Shown here one piece after another: positions 39,420-47,742 of a stretch of DNA of 64,000 bases. Source of the DNA: Clostridiales bacterium (GTDB lineage Bacteria; Bacillota; Clostridia; Oscillospirales; Oscillospiraceae); contig CP107216.1 in the NCBI GenBank assembly GCA_025757645.1, forward strand, positions 1,611,501 through 1,675,500, written 5' to 3'. The notes under the pieces are model-generated. The model had not been told where the DNA came from. It did no database searches and was given only the letters and a program-made list of their open reading frames with translations. How positions within the stretch are numbered: position 1 is the first letter of the stretch; the number at the start of each line of letters is the position of its first letter. A program made the position numbers and the translations under genes.

Positions 39420-40297
39420 GTCAGATCCTCAACGGTATAGACGCGCTCGCCGTCGCTGCGCGTGATGCACACGGCGCGGCGGAAAATATGCTCGTCCAGC
39501 AGTGCGCGGTACAGCGCCCTGTGCCGCAGCGCCGCAACGCTCTGCGCGTGCGCCGTCGCCAGCAGTGCGACGCCGCAGCCGGCGGCGATGCGGATGGCCT
39601 CGATGTCCTCCGGCGCGCTGATCTCGTCAAACGCCAGCACATCCGGCCGCATGGCGCGCAGGAGCATCATGCAGCAGGCTGCCTTCTGCCCGCCGGTCAT
39701 CACGTCCGTATTTGCCCCGACGTCAAACTGCGGCGCGCGGTTCTGCACGGCCGCGATCTCGCCGCGCTCGTCCATGAGCGAGATGCGCGTGCCCATATCG
39801 GACAGGCGGCGCACACACTCGCGCAGCAGCGTCGTTTTCCCGCTGCCGGGCGGCGAGAGGATGAGCGTACTGCAAAACCCATCGCGGAGCAGCTGCGGCA
39901 AAAGCGCATCGGCACAGCCGGGCACCGCGTGCGGGATGCGCACAGACACGGAGCTCAGCTGCCGGATGCCGTCGATCTGCCCGGCAGCCTGTCCGTAAGC
40001 GCAGCCGCAAAGCCCGACGCGGCAGCCGCCGGCCGTCTGTAAGTACCCCTGCCGGATCTGTTCTCCAGCCGCGTAAACGGACGCTCCCGTCGCGCGCTCG
40101 AGCAGATAGTCCAGATCACCCGCCAGAATGGCGCGGCATTCCGCCGGATATACATGCGCCTGCGTCAGCAGCACGGGCACCTGGCCGATGCGGCAGCAGA
40201 TCTCTTCCACGAGTTCCTGCCGGTCGCGCTGCGTGTTCGCAATGGCCTGTCCCAGCGCCGGCGGGAACAGCGCCAGCGCCTGATTTGTGAAGATCAT
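39416..40297 (-). CDS. spoIIIAA: Stage III sporulation ATPase AA
   Basis: This 293-aa secretion-type ATPase has Walker A SPPGSGKTTLLRE, ISLMDERGEIAA, and Walker B VLAFDEISAPEDIEA with a following ATAHAQS box. It is the motor of the SpoIIIA complex. ATG 40297 has GAGGAGGG 6 bases upstream and heads an eight-gene operon with overlapping or closely spaced genes (AA to AH, sigma-E dependent in other species). No sigma-E promoter was identified with confidence. Confidence 0.94.
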   Translation of the reverse strand: MIFTNQALALFPPALGQAIANTQRDRQELVEEICCRIGQVPVLLTQAHVYPAECRAILAGDLDYLLERATGASVYAAGEQIRQGYLQTAGGCRVGLCGCAYGQAAGQIDGIRQLSSVSVRIPHAVPGCADALLPQLLRDGFCSTLILSPPGSGKTTLLRECVRRLSDMGTRISLMDERGEIAAVQNRAPQFDVGANTDVMTGGQKAACCMMLLRAMRPDVLAFDEISAPEDIEAIRIAAGCGVALLATAHAQSVAALRHRALYRALLDEHIFRRAVCITRSDGERVYTVEDLT

Positions 40298-40346
40298 GGT
40301 GGTCCCTCCTCTTTTGTTCTGCCACATCCTATGCACGCGCCGCGCG

Positions 40347-40385
40347 CGGCAGAACAAAAAAAGAGACAGCCGATTGGCTGCCTCT
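40347..40385 (-). terminator. Terminator after the DUF1015 gene
   Basis: GAGACAGCC pairs with GGCTGCCTC (one mismatch) with a GATT loop; on the minus strand it is followed by TTTTTTTG. Confidence 0.75.
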
Positions 40386-40404
40386 CAGGTAAGATAGTTA
40401 CGAA

Positions 40405-41634
40405 TTACAGTTTGCGGCACTCGAGGTAATAGCGCTTGTCCGCGCCGAGGCCGATGGAAAAGCTCTTTTTCGGGAACGGGCCGGAGCGCAGCACCGACGT
40501 AAAGAGCTCCGCCTTATCCATGCGCGGCATGAGGATTCCGCAGCAGCCATCACCGGCCGCAAGGGCGATCGCCTCATCGTCGCCGTGGATATAATCGACC
40601 GAGCCGCCGTTTTCCGCGAGATAGGCCGTGCAGAACACATCCATCGCGGCGATCGCTTCACCGAGCGACGCGCCCTTGGCGAGAATGTCGCGGCGCGCAC
40701 GCCCGGCGATCAGGGAGATCGCATAGCCGCTGCCGTCAGTGGATGCCAGCGCCGTCTCCGCCGCCTGCATCCATTTGGACGCATCGGTACCGAAGAGCAC
40801 GCGGTGGATGGGTTCAAACGTCACGGCCGGGCTGTGCAGGTTCACAAGCTCAACGAGTGCGTAGCGCGCGGGATCGGCCGCCGCCTGCTCGGGCGTGAGC
40901 GTTTGTTTCTTCTCCAGCCAGCACAGACGGGCTGCCGCCAGACTGTGGTTGCCGTCCGCGATGGCAAAGCGCATGGGGTGCGCGCCGTCCGTGCCGACGC
41001 CGGTCGCGCACAGGCGCGCGGCAAGCACATCCGCCTTCGCGCCCGCAATGCGCAGACCACGAACGTGACCGCCGCCGGACATGAGGTCAAAATCATACAG
41101 CGTTTCGCCGGCCGCCGCCTGCGCTTCCCGGCGGATCGTATCCTCCGGATCGCTGTAAAACACCATGATGTGCGGCATCTCCAGCGCCGCCGCCGCACGG
41201 ATGCGCACACGCGCCGGAAGGCGCGAGGCGACCGTGCCCTCCGTCGCGCGGATCGGCGTGACGGAGTCCGGCGCGTAATCATACGCCTCCAGATCGAGCG
41301 CGCCGACAACGCCGCAGCGCACGGCGCCGCCCGGCAGCGTGCGCTGCACGAGCACAAGGCTGTGCGGCACGGTGCGGAACACGCCGTCATCGAGGTAACG
41401 GCGCATGGTCTGCTGGATCTCGCGCGTCGCCGCAGCCTCATCGCACTTGCCGAGGTAAAACTCCGGCAGCATCAGCCGCAGCGTGGACGGCGCGTCGCAG
41501 ACGGTGTCCTGCACTGCCTGCCAATAGCCGGCATCCGCCGTGAACTGGTCACAGGCAATGACGCTCCAGCGCCGCATATCCGCATGCGCCGGCAATAGAA
41601 TATCCGTTGGGGTAAAAAACAGGTTCAGGTTCAT
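40405..41634 (-). CDS. DUF1015 domain protein
   Basis: This 409-aa protein has the DUF1015 features WSVIACDQFTADAGYWQ, FAIADGNHSLAAARL and VDYIHGDDEAIALA. The family is widespread but its function is unsettled. The GDGNH-like ADGNHS segment suggests nucleotide or phosphate handling. ATG 41634 overlaps the glpK stop (ATGA) and has GGAG 6-10 bases upstream inside glpK, so the two are translationally coupled, an unusual pairing for glycerol kinase. Confidence 0.82.
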   Translation of the reverse strand: MNLNLFFTPTDILLPAHADMRRWSVIACDQFTADAGYWQAVQDTVCDAPSTLRLMLPEFYLGKCDEAAATREIQQTMRRYLDDGVFRTVPHSLVLVQRTLPGGAVRCGVVGALDLEAYDYAPDSVTPIRATEGTVASRLPARVRIRAAAALEMPHIMVFYSDPEDTIRREAQAAAGETLYDFDLMSGGGHVRGLRIAGAKADVLAARLCATGVGTDGAHPMRFAIADGNHSLAAARLCWLEKKQTLTPEQAAADPARYALVELVNLHSPAVTFEPIHRVLFGTDASKWMQAAETALASTDGSGYAISLIAGRARRDILAKGASLGEAIAAMDVFCTAYLAENGGSVDYIHGDDEAIALAAGDGCCGILMPRMDKAELFTSVLRSGPFPKKSFSIGLGADKRYYLECRKL

Positions 41635-43136
41635 TCCTGGCTCCACTTTTCCGCTCTGCCGACGGCGCGCAGCCAGTTATCGTGATACTGCTTTGCCTGC
41701 TCGGCATCCATTTCGGGCTTGAAAATACGGTCAGACTGGCGCAGGAGCGCAATATCGTCCACGCTCTCCCAGACGCCGCTGGCAATACCGGCGAGGAACG
41801 CCGCGCCGAACGCCGTCGTCTCGACCAGCTTCGGCCGGTCGATCGGCACGCGCAGCATATCCGCCTGAAACTGCATCAAAAACGAACTGACGGACGCGCC
41901 GCCGTCCACACGCAGGACGGAGATCGGGCTCTCGGCATCGACCTGCATGGCATCGAGCAGGTCCTTGACCTGATATGCGATGCCCTCAAGCGTGGCGCGG
42001 GCGATGTGTGCCTTGTTGCTGCCGCGCGTGAGGCCGACGATCGCGCCGCGGGCGTACATATCCCAGCGCGGCGCGCCGAGACCGGTGAACGCGGACACAA
42101 GATACACGCCGCCGTTGTCCGGCACGCTCTCGGCCAGGATATCGCACTCATGCGCCGTGCCGATCAGGCCGAGCTCGTCGCGCAGCCACTGGATGGAGCT
42201 GCCGGCATTGAACACGCTGCCCTCGAGCGCATAGGTCGTCTTACCGTTGACCGACCACGCAACGCTCGTGACCAGACCGCTGACGCTGCGCACGGATTTG
42301 CTACCGGTGTTCATGAGCGTGAAGCAGCCGGTGCCGTATGTATTTTTCGCCTGGCCCGGCACGATGCACGCCTGCCCAAGCAGGGCGGCCGCCTGATCAC
42401 CGGCGCTGCCGCAGACCGGAATGCCCTCGAGCGTCTCCAGTCCCGGCAGACCTGCCGTCACCTGTCCGTACACCATGGACGACGGCACCGGCGTCGGCAG
42501 CATGCTCATCGGAACGCCGAGACGCGCGCAGAGCTCCTCGTCCCAGCAGAGATTATCAATGTCAAACAGCATCGTGCGCGAGCAGTTGGAATAGTCCGAC
42601 ACATGGGCGCGGCCGCCGGTCAGATTCCAGATGAGCCACGAGTCCACATTGCCGAACAGCAGCTCGCCGCGCTCGGCGCGCTCGCGCGCACCCGGAACGT
42701 TATCGAGGATCCACTTGATCTTCGTGCCGGAAAAATAGGCGTCGATGAGCAGGCCGGTCTTCTCCTTCACATACGGGCCAAGACCGTCGGCCGTGAGCTG
42801 ATCGCAGATGGGCGCCGTGCGGCGGCACTGCCAGACGATCGCGTTATAGATGGGCTTGCCCGTGTTCTTGTCCCAGACGATCGTCGTCTCGCGCTGGTTC
42901 GTGATGCCGATGCCAGCGATGTCCGTCGGCGACAGGCCGCTCTTTTCAAACGCCTCGCTCATGGCAAGCATCTGGCTCTCAAGGATGACCATCGGATCAT
43001 GCTCTACCCAGCCCGGCTTCGGGTAGATCTGCGTAAAAGGATACTGCGCCAGAGACACAATGTTGCCCTTACTGTCGAAGATAATGGAGCGGGAACTGGT
43101 TGTACCCTGGTCAAGTGCAATGATGTAGCCGTTCAT
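41631..43136 (-). CDS. glpK: Glycerol kinase
   Basis: This 501-aa FGGY kinase has N-terminal IIALDQGTTSSRSIIFD, GITNQRETTIVWDK, GDQAAALLGQ and the C-terminal LRVDGGASVSSFLMQ. It phosphorylates glycerol to glycerol-3-phosphate. ATG 43136 gives the usual length; an ATG three codons earlier lies only 3 bases from GGAGG. A 17-bp palindrome lies in its 5' region and a lipase-like gene diverges from it. Confidence 0.95.
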   Translation of the reverse strand: MNGYIIALDQGTTSSRSIIFDSKGNIVSLAQYPFTQIYPKPGWVEHDPMVILESQMLAMSEAFEKSGLSPTDIAGIGITNQRETTIVWDKNTGKPIYNAIVWQCRRTAPICDQLTADGLGPYVKEKTGLLIDAYFSGTKIKWILDNVPGARERAERGELLFGNVDSWLIWNLTGGRAHVSDYSNCSRTMLFDIDNLCWDEELCARLGVPMSMLPTPVPSSMVYGQVTAGLPGLETLEGIPVCGSAGDQAAALLGQACIVPGQAKNTYGTGCFTLMNTGSKSVRSVSGLVTSVAWSVNGKTTYALEGSVFNAGSSIQWLRDELGLIGTAHECDILAESVPDNGGVYLVSAFTGLGAPRWDMYARGAIVGLTRGSNKAHIARATLEGIAYQVKDLLDAMQVDAESPISVLRVDGGASVSSFLMQFQADMLRVPIDRPKLVETTAFGAAFLAGIASGVWESVDDIALLRQSDRIFKPEMDAEQAKQYHDNWLRAVGRAEKWSQE

Positions 43137-43159
43137 AATTAACATTAACCTCCATAGAC

Positions 43160-43188
43160 TTGACGGAATCCGTCAATTGGAATACAAT
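43160..43188 (+). promoter_or_regulatory. Promoter and 17-bp palindromic operator between glpK and lipase-like gene
   Basis: Rightward: TTGACG (43160-43165), 17-bp spacer, TACAAT (43183-43188). The palindrome TTGACGGA-A-TCCGTCAA (43160-43176) has perfect 8-bp arms and covers the -35 and spacer. On the opposite strand it would lie in the glpK 5' leader, downstream of a possible extended -10 (TGATATACT). Confidence 0.6.
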
Positions 43189-43229
43189 TCAGGTAGCATT
43201 TAGTATATCACAACTGGAGGAGTATTGCT

Positions 43230-44159
43230 ATGCCATCTTTTCATGATTTCAGGTTTTTATCCACTGACGGGAAACACAAGGTATTTGCAAGAGAATGCAC
43301 CCCCGACGGCGAAGTCCGCGCCGTTTTGCAGATCGCGCACGGCGTCGCCGAGCATATCTATCGTTACGCCCCATTCATGGAGTTTCTGGCCAATCACGGC
43401 TTTGCCGTCGTCGCAAACGACCACCTCGGCCACGGCAAGACCGCCGAAAACGAGCAGGAGCTGTGCTTCTTCGCGGAAAAGGACGGCTGGAACGATGTCG
43501 TGAGCGACATGGATCAGCTCCATAAGCTGACCGCCGCCAAGTATCCCGACGTCCCCTACTTCCTGTTCGGCCACAGCATGGGCAGCTTCCTGACCCGCAC
43601 CTATATTATTGACCATCCGGAGGGGCTCAAGGGCGTCATCATCAGCGGCACCGGCCAGAACCCGGCCGCCGTCGTCGCCGCCGGCAAGCTCATGGCAAAG
43701 CTCGAGATGATCGACAACGGCCCCATGTATCACAGCCCCACGCTCGACAAGCTTGCCTTCGGCAGCTATAACAAGAAATATGACCACGTGCGCACAAAGC
43801 TCGACTGGCTCACCCGCGACGAAGCGATCGTGGATCAGTACATCGCCGACCCGCTCTGCGGCGCGATGGCGACCGCCGGCATGTTCCATGATATGATGGG
43901 CGGCCTGCAGTATATCTGGAAGACGGAAAACCTCAACAAGATGAACAAGGCCACCCCGGTCTATTTCATGGCCGGCGACGGCGACCCGGTCGGTAACTAC
44001 GGCGAGGGCGTCAAGAAGGTCTATAACCGCTTCCTGAAGGTCGGCTGCAAGGACGTAAAGCTCAAGCTCTATAAGGACGGCCGCCACGAGATGCTCAATG
44101 AGCTCAACAAGGACGAGGTCTATGCCGATATCCTCGACTGGCTCAACAGTAAGATTTGA
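43230..44159 (+). CDS. Alpha/beta hydrolase, monoacylglycerol-lipase-like
   Basis: This 309-aa protein has VLQIAHGVAEHIYRY (oxyanion region), NDHLGHGKT, the nucleophile elbow GHSMGSFLTR, a C-terminal Asp in MAGDGDPVG and His in KDGRHEMLNE. This is the serine-aminopeptidase-S33/Hydrolase_4 family that includes monoacylglycerol lipase and lysophospholipase. No signal peptide, so it acts in the cytoplasm. Divergence from glpK suggests that glycerol released from lipids is fed to the kinase. Confidence 0.85.
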   Translation: MPSFHDFRFLSTDGKHKVFARECTPDGEVRAVLQIAHGVAEHIYRYAPFMEFLANHGFAVVANDHLGHGKTAENEQELCFFAEKDGWNDVVSDMDQLHKLTAAKYPDVPYFLFGHSMGSFLTRTYIIDHPEGLKGVIISGTGQNPAAVVAAGKLMAKLEMIDNGPMYHSPTLDKLAFGSYNKKYDHVRTKLDWLTRDEAIVDQYIADPLCGAMATAGMFHDMMGGLQYIWKTENLNKMNKATPVYFMAGDGDPVGNYGEGVKKVYNRFLKVGCKDVKLKLYKDGRHEMLNELNKDEVYADILDWLNSKI

Positions 44160-44208
44160 TTTCCTCGGTCGATACATTACCACAGTTCATCACGGCAAAT
44201 TATATAAG

Positions 44209-44246
44209 CTGCGGGCGGTGCTGATGCACCGCCCGCAGTATTTTTA
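44209..44246 (+). terminator. Terminator after the lipase-like gene
   Basis: CTGCGGGCGGTG pairs with CACCGCCCGCAG, followed by TATTTTT. Confidence 0.85.
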
Positions 44247-44254
44247 TAAAGCGC

Positions 44255-45031
44255 CTAGTCGATGACAGAAAAAACGCGTTCATCCCCGGATGAAAAATCT
44301 TCCGGATCATAGTACGGAGGTTCTCCCGTCCACACCTGATGGAAACGAATCGTGAGGGAATCATGGCGGCTTACTGCAACATAAACTGCAAGCTTTCTCT
44401 GCGGATACTGCATCTTGATATTGCAATAGATGAGCCTGCAAAGAACAGGTGCGTCTGCAACAAGTTCAGAAAACGCTTCGTCCGAAATATCGTCCAACAA
44501 ATGCTCGTGGTTGTTTCCAGCCTCATATGCCGTTTTGTCCTCTACGGAAAGCGGAATGGTCTTTCTATGGTCATCGCATAAACAAAGCAGTTCATTCCCG
44601 GCAGCATCCGTCAGCACTTGATAATGCAAAAGCTGCGAGAATGTCCGGAACAAGCCTGTGATACCGGTCGAATGTGATGCGCACAGCTTCCTTCTGAAAA
44701 GCCATTTCACGTTTGAGAAAGCTTTTTCTCTATCAGCCGCGGCAATGGTTCCGTATGACTTTTGCCGGTCGTAATAATTGCACAAATAGAGTCCGTGGTC
44801 TTTGATACGCATGGCGATGGAGACAGTTTCGTTTTCGCGTGAATATGCCAAAAATCTCGAAATGCCAGTACACAAATCTCGCGCAAAACCCCTCAAGGCA
44901 AGGAACTCCCGGCACGAAATATGCTCCACGAGTTTAACTTCAATATCATCTTTTGGAGTGCCTGGATATGCCGAATCCATTCGCCTGCAGAATTCGCATA
45001 TTCCATGAATAAAATCTGTTTCTCTTCTCAT
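44255..45031 (-). CDS. Unrecognised 258-aa protein
   Basis: This 258-aa protein is probably cytosolic, with no membrane segment or signal peptide. Cysteines are frequent (GICEFCRRMD, HISCREFL, ARDLCTG, LCNYYD, LLCLCDDH, VLCRLIYC). Two regions resemble a DNA-binding or WYL-like fold only loosely (FRTFSQLLHYQVLTD, YPQRKLAVYVAV). The DNA is AT-richer than the flanking genes and codon choice is less GC-biased, suggesting transfer. No family recognised; the gene stands alone between a convergent terminator and a radical SAM gene. Confidence 0.6.
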   Translation of the reverse strand: MRRETDFIHGICEFCRRMDSAYPGTPKDDIEVKLVEHISCREFLALRGFARDLCTGISRFLAYSRENETVSIAMRIKDHGLYLCNYYDRQKSYGTIAAADREKAFSNVKWLFRRKLCASHSTGITGLFRTFSQLLHYQVLTDAAGNELLCLCDDHRKTIPLSVEDKTAYEAGNNHEHLLDDISDEAFSELVADAPVLCRLIYCNIKMQYPQRKLAVYVAVSRHDSLTIRFHQVWTGEPPYYDPEDFSSGDERVFSVID

Positions 45032-45051
45032 AGTCAGTACCTGAAATAACG

Positions 45052-45954
45052 TTACAGTTCCGACCCCTGCACCAGATCGTCGCGCGCGAAAGCTGCGTGG
45101 ATCGCATTGAGCACGCGCTTTTTGTCCGCGCTCCAGAGCGGCGCGATGAGGTCACGCTTGGCGCCGTCGCCGGTCAGGCGGTGGATAACTACCTCCGGCG
45201 GGAGGACGCACAGACACTGCTCGAGCAGGTCGATATAGTGCTCCGGCGTGAGCACCTCGAACTTTCCGGCAGCATAATCCGCCGCCAGATCCGTGCCGCG
45301 CAGCACATGCAGCAGGTGCAGCTTGATGCCCTGCGCCCCGCTCTGACCGATATAGCGCGCGGTCTGCACCATCTGCGCATCCGTCTCCCCCGGCAGGCCG
45401 AGAATCTGGTGCACAATGACCTCCAGACCGGCCGCGCGGAGACGGCGGACCGCACCGTCAAACACCGGCAGATCGTAGCCGCGGCGGATATAGGCCGCGC
45501 TCTGCGGATGGATGGTCTGCAGGCCGAGCTCGACCCAGACGGGCTTTTCCGTGTTCAGCCGCTGCAGCAGCGCGATCACAGTATCCGGCAGGCAGTCCGG
45601 CCGCGTGGCGACCGACAGCGCCACAACGTCCTCCGGCGCAAGCGCCTGCGTGAACAGTTGCTCCATGCGCGCGAGACTGCCATAAGTGTTCGTGAAGTTC
45701 TGAAAATAGGCAATGTATTTACCGCCGCCGTTTTTACCGGCCACGCGCACCTTGGCCGCCTCGATCTGCTGCGGGATGTCCAGTGCGCGGTCAGCGGCGA
45801 AGGCACCGGAACCGTCCCCGGCGCAGAAAATACAGCCGCGCGCACCGATAGTCCCGTCCCGGTTCGGACAGGTAAAGCCGCCGTCGAGCGCGAGCTTATA
45901 GACCTTGCAGCCGAAGCGGCGGCGCAGCTCCTCGTTCAAAGTGTGATAATACAT
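45052..45954 (-). CDS. TIGR01212-family radical SAM protein
   Basis: This 300-aa protein has the cluster-binding motif CPNRDGTIGARGCIFC, AYFQNFTNTYG, VSVATRPDCLPD-type segment (ALSVATRPDCL), WVELGLQTIH and HQILGLPGE, typical of TIGR01212/YhcC. Some members have been linked to tRNA or heme-related chemistry but the reaction is not settled. ATG 45954 is chosen because upstream frame runs into the mreB terminator. Confidence 0.88.
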   Translation of the reverse strand: MYYHTLNEELRRRFGCKVYKLALDGGFTCPNRDGTIGARGCIFCAGDGSGAFAADRALDIPQQIEAAKVRVAGKNGGGKYIAYFQNFTNTYGSLARMEQLFTQALAPEDVVALSVATRPDCLPDTVIALLQRLNTEKPVWVELGLQTIHPQSAAYIRRGYDLPVFDGAVRRLRAAGLEVIVHQILGLPGETDAQMVQTARYIGQSGAQGIKLHLLHVLRGTDLAADYAAGKFEVLTPEHYIDLLEQCLCVLPPEVVIHRLTGDGAKRDLIAPLWSADKKRVLNAIHAAFARDDLVQGSEL

Positions 45955-45958
45955 GGAA

Positions 45959-45984
45959 GAAAAAGGCCGGGGATGTCCGGCCTT
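45959..45984 (-). terminator. mreB terminator
   Basis: GGCCGG pairs with CCGGCC across a short loop; minus strand continues with TTTTTCTTCC. Confidence 0.7.
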
Positions 45985-45989
45985 TGTGT

Positions 45990-47021
45990 TTATGCCTTCA
46001 TCTGGCGCTTGCGCGCGAGATTGACCATACCGTCTTGCATGTCGTTGAGATTCATGAGCATCTTGCCGCTGCCGAACGCCGCGCACGAGAGCGCGTCGTC
46101 CACGACGGTCGTGCGGATGCCGGTGTCCTTTTCCACGAGCTGGTCGAAACCGTAGATCAGGCTGCCGCCGCCGGCCATGATGATGCCGTTTTGCGCCACA
46201 TCGGCCACGAGCTCCGGCGGCGTACGCTCAAGCACCATGTGGATGGTCTCGAGTATGTCGCGCGCGGGCTCGGCGATGGCCTCCACGAGCTCGACGGAGC
46301 TGATCTTCACGGATTTCGGCAGGCCAGTCGTCAGGCAGCGGCCCTTGACCTCCTGAATGCCGACCTCGGCGCGCGGGACGAGGCACGCGATGCCGATCTT
46401 GAGCTCCTCGGCCGTGCGCTTGCCGATGAGAATGTTGTGCTTGCGGCGCACATAGCGCACGATCGCCTCGTCAAAGGCGTCGCCGGCGGTCTTGATGGAC
46501 TCGCTCTCGACCACGCCGCCGAGCGAGACGACCGCAACCTCCGTCGTACCGCCGCCGATGTCGATGACCAGATGGCCGTCCGGCTTGGAGATATCCGCGC
46601 CCGCACCGGCCGCCGTGGCCACGGCCGACTCGACAAGGTAAACCTTGCGCGCGCCGGCCTCGATGACGGCGTCGATGACGTTGCGCTCCTCCACACCGGT
46701 CACGCTGCTCGGCACGGTGACGAGCACGCGCGGCTTGAAGAGACTGAACGACGTCACGCGCGAGAGCAGCTCCTTGAGCATGAGCGCCGTCATGTCATAG
46801 TCCGAGATGACGCCCGCGCTGATCGGATGGATGGCCACGATGTTCGCCGGTGTGCGGCCGAGCATCTTCTGCGCGTCCTGACCGACCTTGAGCATGCGGC
46901 CGGTGTACTTGTCGACCGCCACGATGGACGGCTCGCGCAGCATGATGCCCTTGCCGCGCACGAACACGCGGATGTTGGTCGTGCCGAGGTCGATGGCAAT
47001 GTCACGTTCAAAAATCATCAT
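45990..47021 (-). CDS. mreB: MreB-family actin-like cell shape protein
   Basis: This 343-aa protein has the phosphate 1 motif DIAIDLGTTNIRVF, the phosphate 2 motif LVIDIGGGTTEVAVVSLGG and adenosine motif IIMAGGGSLIYGF. MreB filaments guide lateral wall synthesis. The MreB and Mbl paralogues cannot be told apart here. It stands alone, without mreC/mreD. ATG 47021 has AGGAG 9 bases upstream. Confidence 0.93.
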   Translation of the reverse strand: MMIFERDIAIDLGTTNIRVFVRGKGIMLREPSIVAVDKYTGRMLKVGQDAQKMLGRTPANIVAIHPISAGVISDYDMTALMLKELLSRVTSFSLFKPRVLVTVPSSVTGVEERNVIDAVIEAGARKVYLVESAVATAAGAGADISKPDGHLVIDIGGGTTEVAVVSLGGVVESESIKTAGDAFDEAIVRYVRRKHNILIGKRTAEELKIGIACLVPRAEVGIQEVKGRCLTTGLPKSVKISSVELVEAIAEPARDILETIHMVLERTPPELVADVAQNGIIMAGGGSLIYGFDQLVEKDTGIRTTVVDDALSCAAFGSGKMLMNLNDMQDGMVNLARKRQMKA

Positions 47022-47088
47022 AAAGCAAAACTCCTGTATCATCCGCACAGCGGATGTTATAGTCAATCGTAGCCGTCCGGCGGCTGTT

Positions 47089-47742
47089 TTAGTCAGCGGA
47101 GCGCGCGACCGTGGCGCACACCACCTGCTCCGCGCCCGCCTTGCCGAGCACCCGCGCGCACTCGGAGAGCGTGGCGCCGGTCGTGACGACATCGTCGATG
47201 AGCAGGACGCGCTTTCCCGTCACGTCCGCGCTCCGCTTCATGCGGTAGGCGCCGGTGATGTTCGCGCGGCGTTTGGCAGCGTCGCCCGTTCCGGACTGCG
47301 GCTGCGTGTTGCGCTGCTTATGCAGCGTCTGCGTGAGCGGAAGGCCGAGCTCCTTCGCCGTCGCTTTCGCCAGCAGACGCGCCTGATCGTACCCGCGCTC
47401 GCGCAGTCTCCTGCGGCTCAGCGGCACCCACGTGACGAGGTCATACTCCCCCGCCAGCTCCGCGCGCACCGTGCCGGCAACGAGGCGGCCATAGACCTTG
47501 GCGTACCCCGTCGCGCCGCCGAATTTATAGCGCAGCAGCGATTCACGCACATTGCCCTCGTAATTGAGCGGCGAAACACACGCAGGGATAAATGGAAAGT
47601 GCTGCCGCCCGCCGTTTTGTGCAAAGGGCAGACCTGTCTTGCAGTGCGCGCAGAGGCCCTCGCGGCTGGTCTCAAGAAAATCATGGCAGAATGCGCACCG
47701 CGGCGGATAGAGCAGGTCGAGCAGGAATGTGACCACCTTCAT
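47089..47742 (-). CDS. comF: ComF-family phosphoribosyltransferase-like protein
   Basis: This 217-aa protein has an N-terminal zinc motif (CAFCHDF...LCAHC), YKFGG, RGYDQARLLAKA and the PRPP-type loop VLLIDDVVTTGATLSECA. ComF-family proteins take part in DNA uptake in competent species. Start ATG overlaps the recD2 stop by 4 bases, so both are translated together. Confidence 0.9.
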   Translation of the reverse strand: MKVVTFLLDLLYPPRCAFCHDFLETSREGLCAHCKTGLPFAQNGGRQHFPFIPACVSPLNYEGNVRESLLRYKFGGATGYAKVYGRLVAGTVRAELAGEYDLVTWVPLSRRRLRERGYDQARLLAKATAKELGLPLTQTLHKQRNTQPQSGTGDAAKRRANITGAYRMKRSADVTGKRVLLIDDVVTTGATLSECARVLGKAGAEQVVCATVARSAD

